The position numbers and the translations under genes are program-made. From CAAGNP01 sp045644725 (GTDB taxonomy: Bacteria > Bacteroidota > Bacteroidia > Bacteroidales > UBA932), in the NCBI GenBank assembly GCA_045644725.1, contig JAZRHK010000059.1, positions 1-12,382 on the forward strand: a stretch of 12,382 bases of DNA, in the 5' to 3' direction. Shown one piece after another: positions 6,489 through 12,382 of the stretch (positions within the stretch are counted from its first letter, which is position 1; each line of letters opens with the position of its first letter). A model generated the notes under the pieces. It ran no database searches and was not told where the DNA came from. It saw only the letters and a list, made by a program, of their open reading frames with translations.

Positions 6489-7409
6489 ATGAATGTGATA
6501 GAATGTAAAGGGATTGTCAAGCAGTTCGGGAATTTCAGAGCGCTTGACAATGTCTCGATAGCAGTCCCTGAGGGTAAGATTTTTGGACTGCTCGGACCTA
6601 ATGGTGCCGGTAAGACTACCCTCATCCGTATTATCAATCAGATAACCATTCCAGATGCAGGACAGGTCTATTTCGGTGGAAATGAGGCCCATCCTGATGA
6701 TGTATATAAAATAGGCTATCTTCCTGAAGAGCGTGGCCTTTATAAGAAGATGAAGGTGGGTGAACAGGCCATGTATCTGGCGCGCCTCAAGGGGATGTCA
6801 GCTTCTGAGGCTGAAAGGGAACTCAAGAAATGGTTTGTCAGATTCGGTATCCAGTCATGGTGGGGCAAGAAAGTGGAAGAGCTTTCAAAAGGTATGGCCC
6901 AGAAGGTGCAGTTCATTACCACTGTACTTCATCAGCCTAAACTTCTTATACTTGATGAGCCTTTTTCCGGTTTTGACCCTGTAAATGCACAGATTATCCG
7001 TGATGAAATCCTCGCTTTGAAGGAAAAGGGTACATCCATTATACTTTCTACGCACAATATGGAGTCAGTGGAGGCCCTTTGTGATGAAATTGCCCTGATC
7101 AACAAGTCAAAACTTGTCGTGACCGGTGGTGTGGACCAGATCCGTCGTGAGCACGGTCAGAATCAGGTGGAACTGATCTATAGAGGTCTGGAGGTCATAG
7201 ATTTCGGCAAGCTGGATTCTGTTATAAACATCTATGATGAGGAGCATAAAGGCAACAGAAGAGCCATTATCGAGATGGAAAGGGATGTCAAGTCAGGTGC
7301 AGTCCTTTCAGAGATTTTGAAACATACCCAGGATATTGTCTCATTCAAGGAGCTTATCCCAAGTATGAATGATATATTTATTAAACTTGTAAGTGGGGAG
7401 GCTAAATAG
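6489..7409 (+). CDS. ABC transporter ATP-binding protein, NatA-like
   Basis: This 306-residue cytoplasmic ATPase would drive the permease encoded 1 bp downstream. Walker A GPNGAGKT is at 36-43 and Walker B LLILDEP at 152-158. The signature reads LSKGM at 132-136 instead of LSGGQ, and the switch histidine is in STHNME at 187-192. The Q-loop position reads GYLPEERGLY (76-85), with Glu where most ABC ATPases have Gln. As far as I know, this variant and LSKGM are typical of the NatA/YhaQ branch, whose ABC-2 partners export Na+ or unknown substrates in other bacteria. About 90 C-terminal residues after the core form the accessory domain usual in this branch. The substrate is not shown. Confidence 0.93.
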   Translation: MNVIECKGIVKQFGNFRALDNVSIAVPEGKIFGLLGPNGAGKTTLIRIINQITIPDAGQVYFGGNEAHPDDVYKIGYLPEERGLYKKMKVGEQAMYLARLKGMSASEAERELKKWFVRFGIQSWWGKKVEELSKGMAQKVQFITTVLHQPKLLILDEPFSGFDPVNAQIIRDEILALKEKGTSIILSTHNMESVEALCDEIALINKSKLVVTGGVDQIRREHGQNQVELIYRGLEVIDFGKLDSVINIYDEEHKGNRRAIIEMERDVKSGAVLSEILKHTQDIVSFKELIPSMNDIFIKLVSGEAK

Positions 7410-7410
7410 T

Positions 7411-8757
7411 ATGAATTTTGGAAAAATAAAATTGGTGGCGGGTCGTGAATATTCAATCCGTGTTAAAAAGAAATCTTTCATATTTACCACAATCCTTACC
7501 CCAATACTGTTCGCAGCCCTTATGATTGTCCCCTCTGCTGTTATGTTGATGGGTGGGGATGACGAGGTGCGCAAGGTGGTGGTTATTGACCAGTCAGGTG
7601 TGGTGGCACCCACATTGGCTGATAGTGAACTTGTTGATTATGAAGTGAAGGATGGAGTGTCACTGGATTCTCTCAAAGCACATTTCTCAGCTACAGGCGC
7701 ATATGCAATAGTGGAAATTTCTCCATTGGACGAGAATAAAAATGTGAAGATCACTGCATATTCAGAGAAGCAGATGAATATGGAGCTGAAGTCCTCTATC
7801 AAGAGAGATGTGAATTCTGCCATAGAGGCTTATAAACTTGAATCTTACGATATCGAGAATCTGGACAGGATTCTGGAGGATGTCAGATCTGATGCAGAGT
7901 TTTCTGCCTACACTTTGAGTGAGGACGGTGATGCCAAAAAATCTATGGTAGAGATCAGTATGGCCATGTCCTATATCATGAGTTTCTTTATCTATATCTT
8001 CGTCTTCATGTTCGGAAATATGGTGATGAACAGTGTGATTCAGGAGAAATCGAACCGTATTGTGGAGGTTATTGTATCTTCTGTGAAGCCATTTGATCTG
8101 ATGCTCGGCAAGATTTTCGGTGTAGCCGGTGTTGCGGTGACACAGTTCCTCATCTGGGTGGTTCTTACAGTAGTTCTGGTGTTCGGATTCCAGATGATAG
8201 CAGGTCCTGAGTTATTTACTGCAGGAACTGACCAGATGACCCAGATGGCGGGTGTGGATGCTGAAGCTATGATGGCGGCTGCAACTGCTCCAAGTGGTCC
8301 GTTGGCAGATGTTATGGGGGCATTGTCGCAAATCAATTTCCCTTACATAATAGGATGTTTCCTCATCTATTTCGTATTGGGTTATCTTCTTTATGCTGCG
8401 ATGTTTGCAGCGGTGGGCTCTGCTGTGGAGAATGAGGCGGACACCCAGCAGCTCACATTGCCTATATCATTGCCATTGATTTTGGGACTCTTCATCATGC
8501 TGCACACTTTTGAACACCCTGAAAGCTCACTCTCTTTCTGGGCCTCAATGATACCTTTTACCTCTCCGATGGTGATGCTTGCGAGAATACCTTTTGAGGG
8601 GGCTGTCCCTACCTGGGAACTGCTGCTCTCTATAGGCCTGCTGCTGCTGACATTCCTGGCAATAGTCTACCTGTCAGGTAAAATTTACCGCATCGGTATC
8701 CTTATGTATGGCAAAAAGGCTACTTGGAAAGATCTTTGGAAATGGATAAAATATTAG
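7411..8757 (+). CDS. ABC-2 type permease, NatB-like
   Basis: This is the membrane partner of the ATPase just upstream. I chose the ATG at 7411, directly after GGGGAGG at 7395-7401 and 1 bp after the upstream stop; the GTG at 7393 would start inside the previous gene. The 448-residue protein has one membrane segment at about 24-47 and then a large extracytoplasmic loop of about 135 residues. A cluster of further segments follows at about 184-205, 235-262, 310-336, 348-367, 378-393 and 402-422. The run QEKSNRIVEVIVSSV at 211-225 is the coupling-helix motif typical of ABC-2 exporters. The second loop at 265-300 is rich in Met and Ala. Export of Na+, lipid, drug or peptide is all possible; the sequence does not decide. 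Confidence 0.92.
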   Translation: MNFGKIKLVAGREYSIRVKKKSFIFTTILTPILFAALMIVPSAVMLMGGDDEVRKVVVIDQSGVVAPTLADSELVDYEVKDGVSLDSLKAHFSATGAYAIVEISPLDENKNVKITAYSEKQMNMELKSSIKRDVNSAIEAYKLESYDIENLDRILEDVRSDAEFSAYTLSEDGDAKKSMVEISMAMSYIMSFFIYIFVFMFGNMVMNSVIQEKSNRIVEVIVSSVKPFDLMLGKIFGVAGVAVTQFLIWVVLTVVLVFGFQMIAGPELFTAGTDQMTQMAGVDAEAMMAAATAPSGPLADVMGALSQINFPYIIGCFLIYFVLGYLLYAAMFAAVGSAVENEADTQQLTLPISLPLILGLFIMLHTFEHPESSLSFWASMIPFTSPMVMLARIPFEGAVPTWELLLSIGLLLLTFLAIVYLSGKIYRIGILMYGKKATWKDLWKWIKY

Positions 8758-8759
8758 AT

Positions 8760-9503
8760 ATGAGAAGAATATTTATAGCAATACTGCTCGTGACAGGGGC
8801 AATGCTTTCTGCCTCGGCGCAGAAGTTTACCTACAAATGGGAGAGGGTTCCTATGGATACCACATGGATGAAGGAGGGGACCTCTAAAGTAGAGGAGATT
8901 ATAGCGAAATACCAGCCCGGAATTGAAAATCTCATGGAAATTATAGGCTACTCTTCAGAGGAGCTTTCAAAGGGCAATCCCGAGAGCGGCCTTTCCAACT
9001 TGGCGGCTGATGCCCTTCTGCATGCAGCACAGCCTCTGCTAAAGGAAGACGACAAGGCATTCGCATTGACCAACTTCGGGGGGATCAGGTCAAGTCTCCC
9101 AAAAGGGGCGATAAGGGTGTATGACATTTACTCCACATTCCCTTTTGACAACTCACTTGTAATAGTGGAGCTCCCTGGTTGGAGGGTCCGTGAGATAATG
9201 AAAAGTTTTGCCAAGAGGGAGAGGTTTGAAGCTCTTGGAGGTGTGCAGATTGAGGTTAAGGACAAAGCTCTCAAGAAGTGCTATATCGGTGGTGAGAAAT
9301 TGAACGATGACAAGACATACAAGCTTGTCACTATAGATTTCCTTTTGGACGGCGGTGATGCATTGAATCTGCGCAAAGGGGCCAAAGAGATAGTCGTATC
9401 AGATATCTTTGTCAGGGACGGTGTAGTGAAATACATCAAGGAGAAATCTGATGCCGATCATGTTTTCAATAATAAGAAAGACGGTAGGATCGTAATAAAA
9501 TAG
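8760..9503 (+). CDS. Exported 5'-nucleotidase C-terminal (substrate-binding) domain protein
   Basis: This 247-residue protein matches the C-terminal domain of UshA-type 5'-nucleotidases, which binds the nucleotide base and completes the active site. The ATG at 8760 is chosen because it begins a clear signal peptide (MRRIFIAILLVTGAMLSASA) 2 bp after the upstream stop. TTG 8724 and ATG 8742 would add charged residues before it and overlap the permease gene. Family motifs are LTNFGGIRSSLPKG at 103-115, STFPFDNSLVIVEL at 125-138 and IDFLLDGGDAL at 192-202. The Phe and last Asp of the last motif align with the base-stacking Phe and ligand Asp of UshA. No metallophosphoesterase domain is present; it is encoded by the next gene after a 9-bp gap, so the two proteins probably work together in the periplasm. 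Confidence 0.88.
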   Translation: MRRIFIAILLVTGAMLSASAQKFTYKWERVPMDTTWMKEGTSKVEEIIAKYQPGIENLMEIIGYSSEELSKGNPESGLSNLAADALLHAAQPLLKEDDKAFALTNFGGIRSSLPKGAIRVYDIYSTFPFDNSLVIVELPGWRVREIMKSFAKRERFEALGGVQIEVKDKALKKCYIGGEKLNDDKTYKLVTIDFLLDGGDALNLRKGAKEIVVSDIFVRDGVVKYIKEKSDADHVFNNKKDGRIVIK

Positions 9504-9512
9504 CAAGGTGAT

Positions 9513-10358
9513 ATGAGAAGAAGTTTTATATTAGGTGTTGTAGCTGCAGTGGCCCTTTTGAGCGGTTGTGCAGGGATTGGCTCGAAGGAGCTTGTAATTC
9601 TTCATACCAATGATACCCACTCGCAGATAGAGACTATCCGTACAGGTTACGGTAAAGGTCGTGGTGGTGTGGACCGTCGTGCGGAGTATATAGGTCAGGT
9701 AAGGAAAGACAATAGGAATGTACTCCTTCTGGATGGGGGAGACTGGGATCAGGGAACTCCATATTTTACTGTTTTCAAAGGTGATATGGAGATTGAACTC
9801 ATGAATGCAATGGGTTATGATGTGGCTTGTCTGGGTAACCACGAATTTGACAACGGTCAGCAGGAACTGGCCCGCAGGCTGGCTATGGCTGAATTTGATG
9901 TGGTGTGTGCGAACTACGATTTCTCGAAGTCCCCATCTGGTTTGGACAAGTATGTGAAACCTTATGTCATATTGAATAAAGGTGGCTTAAAGATTGGTAT
10001 ATTCGGCCTGTTGTGCAATATCAAGTCTGTAGTGTCGGCCAAGTCGCGTGACGCTTTGGAGTACAAGGATCCAGTAGAGGTGTCAAATGAGTTGGCGCAG
10101 ATGCTTAAGGAGGAGGAGAAGTGTGATTTGGTGATAGCCCTTTCCCACTTGGGTTATAGTGCACAGAATCCAAAAGCGGCCTCAGATATCAATCTGGCAA
10201 AGAATACCAGGAATATAGATATCATTGTGGGGGGACACTCACATACATTTCTCAAGAGCGAGAAGATTTACCAGAATCTTGATGGTAAGGATGTGATTAT
10301 CCTTCAGGCAGGTGCCCAAGGTGAATATGTCGGCAGACTTGATCTGAAATTCGAATAG
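9513..10358 (+). CDS. Lipoprotein with 5'-nucleotidase metallophosphoesterase domain
   Basis: This 281-residue protein is the catalytic N-terminal domain of a UshA-type 5'-nucleotidase, without the C-terminal domain. It starts with a lipoprotein signal peptide; the lipobox LSGC puts the lipidated cysteine at residue 19. The two-metal site motifs are all present: HTNDTHS at 31-37, DGGDWDQG at 74-81, GNHEFDNG at 108-115, SHLG at 211-214 and GGHSH at 240-244. The residues after Cys19 (AGIGSKE) lack the acidic cluster typical of Bacteroidota surface-export lipoproteins, so a periplasm-facing location is likely. AAGGTGAT before the ATG supports the start. It is the last gene of the operon and ends 22 bp before the structured element. 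The expected reaction is hydrolysis of nucleoside monophosphates to nucleosides and phosphate. Confidence 0.92.
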   Translation: MRRSFILGVVAAVALLSGCAGIGSKELVILHTNDTHSQIETIRTGYGKGRGGVDRRAEYIGQVRKDNRNVLLLDGGDWDQGTPYFTVFKGDMEIELMNAMGYDVACLGNHEFDNGQQELARRLAMAEFDVVCANYDFSKSPSGLDKYVKPYVILNKGGLKIGIFGLLCNIKSVVSAKSRDALEYKDPVEVSNELAQMLKEEEKCDLVIALSHLGYSAQNPKAASDINLAKNTRNIDIIVGGHSHTFLKSEKIYQNLDGKDVIILQAGAQGEYVGRLDLKFE

Positions 10359-10379
10359 AATAATTATATAGACTTTCAC

Positions 10380-10522
10380 CATCGGGTGCTGGCGAGGAAA
10401 CAATCCCTCCCACACCTACGGTGCGGGCTGCTCGCTGTGAGCACCCACTGGATGCTCACTATTCGCTCACGACCTCTGCGGCCAGAGGGGTAGCACGGTT
10501 TCCTCTTTCCCAGCACCCAATG
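10380..10522. repeat. Structured intergenic element: long inverted arms enclosing three hairpins
   Basis: This fills most of the 185-bp gap between the converging nucleotidase and acyltransferase genes. The arms 10380-10401 and 10498-10522 pair as CATCGGGTGCTGG plus GAGGAAAC, with one mismatch and a small bulge. Between them lie hairpins at 10409-10427 (7 of 8 pairs, loop TAC), 10437-10459 (GTGAGCA/TGCTCAC, 9-nt loop) and 10473-10488 (CCTCTG/CAGAGG, loop CGGC). There is no long T-run after any stem, so it is not a classic intrinsic terminator. It carries no coding frame that I can support. A dispersed palindromic repeat, a structured 3'-UTR or a small RNA are all possible. Confidence 0.7.
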
Positions 10523-10526
10523 CTGG
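10510..10526. repeat. Hairpin competing with the right outer arm
   Basis: CCAGCA at 10510-10515 and TGCTGG at 10521-10526 form a perfect 6-bp stem with loop CCCAA. The same CCAGCA also pairs with TGCTGG in the left outer arm, so the two foldings exclude each other. Confidence 0.6.
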
Positions 10527-10543
10527 CAGATGTGGATAGTGTG

Positions 10544-11107
10544 CTAATATCCGGTCTTGTAATCCTTAGGGTACTTGGCTCCTAGATCGAGTTCATGATA
10601 GAGTCTCTGGATTCTGGCCAAATCAGCTTTAGGATCGTCGGTAAGTTCGACTTTTTGTCCTCTGCCGACGATTTTTCTTTTCCAGTCATAGTAACCCATA
10701 TATACTGGAATGTCTGCAGTACGTGCTATGGTGTGAAAGCCGGCTTTCCATTTGGTTACAGCTTTTCTGGTCCCTTCGGGTGCAATTGCCAGGTGGAATG
10801 TCTCTTCATTTTTGAAAGCATCTACCATCTGGCGGACAACTGATGCCCCCCCTTTCCTGGAACGGTCCACAGGAATGCCTCCCATCCATCTGATTATCGG
10901 ACCAAGCGGCCAGAAGAAAAACTCTTTCTTTACCATTACTCTGGCGTCACCGCCTACAGAGCGGTAGTACAGGTATGAAATTACAAGGTCCCATACTGAT
11001 GTGTGGGGTACACCCAGAATTATACATTTCTTCTCGGGTACAATAGGCTCACCGGCTTTCCAGCCAAGTGTTTTAAGGAGAAATCCTGCGAATTTCTGAT
11101 TAAGCAT
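10544..11107 (-). CDS. PlsC-like 1-acyl-glycerol-3-phosphate acyltransferase family protein
   Basis: This 187-residue protein belongs to the lysophospholipid acyltransferase superfamily, which transfers an acyl chain to a glycerophosphate or related lipid at the inner membrane. The catalytic HX4D motif reads HTSVWD, with His35 and Asp40. Phosphate-binding motifs are GGIPVDR at 76-82 and APEGTR at 109-114. The length is short compared with typical PlsC (about 240 residues) but complete by these motifs. It matches a compact Bacteroidota subfamily whose exact acceptor I do not know. The ATG follows the parE stop codon after 2 bp, so expression with parE is likely although the functions are unrelated. 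Confidence 0.87.
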   Translation of the reverse strand: MLNQKFAGFLLKTLGWKAGEPIVPEKKCIILGVPHTSVWDLVISYLYYRSVGGDARVMVKKEFFFWPLGPIIRWMGGIPVDRSRKGGASVVRQMVDAFKNEETFHLAIAPEGTRKAVTKWKAGFHTIARTADIPVYMGYYDWKRKIVGRGQKVELTDDPKADLARIQRLYHELDLGAKYPKDYKTGY

Positions 11108-11109
11108 GA

Positions 11110-12381
11110 CTATACGATTTCTAAGATTAGATCTGAGCGGAGATTTTCACGGATGAAGTTCTGTCTCTCCACTGTGTTTTGTCCCATATAGAATTCCAGA
11201 AGGTTAGGGATATTGTCATCTTGGCTCAAGCGCACTTGTTCCAAGCGGATGTTTTCACCTATGAACTCCTTGAACTCGTCGGGTGAAATCTCTCCGAGAC
11301 CTTTGAATCGGGTAATCTCAGGGTTGGCCCCGAGCTCTTTTATTGCAGCCATCTTCTCCTCCTCATTGTAGCAGTAGAGGGTGGTCTTTTTGTTTCTCAC
11401 CCTGAAAAGAGGTGTCTGGAGAATGAACAGGTGGTTCCTCCTGACAAGCTCAGGATAGAACTTCAGGAAGAAGGTTATCAACAGCAGACGGATGTGCATA
11501 CCGTCCACATCGGCATCGGTCGCGATGACGATCTTGTTGTATCTCAAATTGTCGAGGTCCTCATCCACATTGAGGGCAGCTTTCAGTAGGATAAGCTCCT
11601 CATTGCTGTAGATCTCTTTATTGCTCTTCTGATATGAGTTGAGGGGTTTGCCTCGGAGGCTGAAGACAGCCTGTGTGTTGGCATTGCGGCTTTTGGTGAT
11701 CGAGCCGCTCGCAGAGTCACCCTCTGTGATGAATAGGGTAGACTCGGATGCCAGTGCATTCTTGGCATCATTGTAGTGGACGCGGCAGTCGCGCAGTTTC
11801 CTGTTGTGGAGGCTTGCCTTCTTTACTTTCTCCTTGGTGGATTTCTGGATTACAGAGATGGCTTTTCTCTCCTTCTCCGATTCCTGGATCTTTTTCAGGA
11901 GGATAGTGGCGGTCTCTGTGTGCTTGTGGAGGTAGTTGTCCAGCTCCTCCTGTACGAAGTCGCCTATAAAATTGCGGACGGTGGTCTCCTCATTGACCAT
12001 CTTCGAATTTAGCTTGGTCTTGGTCTGGTTGCCGAAGATAGGCTCAATGACGCGTATGCTGATGGCACCTACCATTGACTGGCGGATATCTGATGGCTCA
12101 AAATCTTTCTTCAGGTGCTCTTTTATGGTCTTGGCCACTGCTTCCCTGAATGCTGAGAGGTGTGTTCCTCCCTCAGTGGTGTTTTGTCCATTGACAAAAG
12201 ATGCGATATCTTCGCCATTACCGTCACCGTGGGTGATGACAAGTTCTATATCGTGCCCCACCAGATGGATAGGGGGGTAGAGTGTCTCGGATCCCAGGTT
12301 CTCTGTAACAAGGTCCAGAAGACCATTTTTGGATTTGTACTCTGTGCCGTTGAATTTGAGGCTCAAACCTGTGTTCAGGTA
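11110..12381 (-). CDS. parE: DNA topoisomerase IV subunit B, C-terminal two thirds (5' truncated by window edge)
   Basis: The frame is open through the right edge, so the ATP-binding N-terminus (roughly 200 residues) is outside the window. About 423 residues are visible; numbering here starts at the Leu codon 12364-12366. The transducer domain contains GGTHLSAFREA at 67-77 and the lysine-bearing loop QTKTKLNS at 114-121, which reaches into the ATPase site. The TOPRIM domain follows, with TEGDSASGS at 214-222 (metal-binding Glu215), RGKPLN at 238-243 and DADVDG at 284-289. RFKGLGE is at 353-359. The chain ends soon after, without the long insertion found in E. coli GyrB. Subunit B of gyrase shares these motifs; the ParE call rests on the EPIFGNQTKTKLNS and short C-terminus pattern and is less certain than the family call. 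Confidence 0.85.
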   Translation of the reverse strand, partial: YLNTGLSLKFNGTEYKSKNGLLDLVTENLGSETLYPPIHLVGHDIELVITHGDGNGEDIASFVNGQNTTEGGTHLSAFREAVAKTIKEHLKKDFEPSDIRQSMVGAISIRVIEPIFGNQTKTKLNSKMVNEETTVRNFIGDFVQEELDNYLHKHTETATILLKKIQESEKERKAISVIQKSTKEKVKKASLHNRKLRDCRVHYNDAKNALASESTLFITEGDSASGSITKSRNANTQAVFSLRGKPLNSYQKSNKEIYSNEELILLKAALNVDEDLDNLRYNKIVIATDADVDGMHIRLLLITFFLKFYPELVRRNHLFILQTPLFRVRNKKTTLYCYNEEEKMAAIKELGANPEITRFKGLGEISPDEFKEFIGENIRLEQVRLSQDDNIPNLLEFYMGQNTVERQNFIRENLRSDLILEIV

Positions 12382-12382
12382 G

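Noticed and set aside
7393..7410. GTG start at 7393 for the ABC permease
   Set aside because: It lies inside the end of the ATPase gene; the ATG at 7411 has a good ribosome site and gives a natural N-terminus.
8724..8759. Upstream starts (TTG 8724, ATG 8742) for the nucleotidase C-terminal-domain protein
   Set aside because: They would place charged residues before the signal peptide and overlap the permease gene; ATG 8760 begins the signal peptide directly.
8760..10358. Frameshifted or broken single 5'-nucleotidase gene
   Set aside because: The domains are in reversed order and each protein has its own signal peptide and stop, so this is two genes rather than a broken one.
10380..10526. 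Classic Rho-independent terminator in the gap after the nucleotidase operon
   Set aside because: Strong stems are present but none is followed by a T-run on either strand.
1..12382. Defence system, prophage, integrative element or secretion-linked toxin cluster
   Set aside because: All recognised genes are housekeeping or common envelope functions; there are no integrases, nucleases, transposases, tRNA genes or attachment-site repeats.

Overview
The window reads as ordinary chromosome of a Bacteroidota, most likely order Bacteroidales. The grounds are: a dipeptidyl-peptidase-IV-type S9 protease; the gene set tdk / coiled-coil protein / rsmI; a 5'-nucleotidase split into two exported polypeptides; weak Shine-Dalgarno sequences; and several upstream regions that fit the Bacteroidota promoter pattern TTTG (-33) and TAnnTTTG (-7). 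Base composition is moderate, with AT-rich promoter regions. I cannot name the genus from this sequence alone. There is no rRNA, tRNA, CRISPR array, transposase or phage gene.

Left part (1-4016). The C-terminal catalytic part of an S9B dipeptidyl peptidase enters from the left edge. It is followed on the same strand by a CorC/CNNM-type membrane protein with CBS domains and a small exported TapB/DUF3108-like protein. The thymidine kinase gene (tdk) lies on the opposite strand and ends 3 bp from that gene. Its 52-bp upstream region is shared with a rightward gene for a conserved coiled-coil protein, and carries two -7 boxes that face each other.

Middle (4032-6343). rsmI (16S rRNA C1402 2'-O-methyltransferase) overlaps by 29 bp a gene for a membrane-anchored helix-hairpin-helix protein whose linker is built from short tandem repeats. 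An AT-rich promoter region and an unrecognised, possibly LPP20-like, exported protein follow.

Right part (6489-10358). A tight four-gene rightward operon encodes a NatA-like ABC ATPase, its ABC-2 permease, an exported 5'-nucleotidase C-terminal-domain protein and a lipoprotein with the 5'-nucleotidase metallophosphoesterase domain. The last two look like the two halves of a UshA-type nucleotidase made as separate proteins in reversed order.

Right edge (10359-12382). A 185-bp gap between converging transcription units holds a highly structured element: long inverted arms enclosing three hairpins. It is the least explained feature here. Beyond it, on the minus strand, parE (topoisomerase IV subunit B, cut by the window edge) runs into a PlsC-like acyltransferase gene only 2 bp downstream.

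I found no convincing new multi-gene system. The best leads are the structured intergenic element, the repeat-built linker of the helix-hairpin-helix protein, the face-to-face tdk promoters and the unknown exported protein at 5681-6343.
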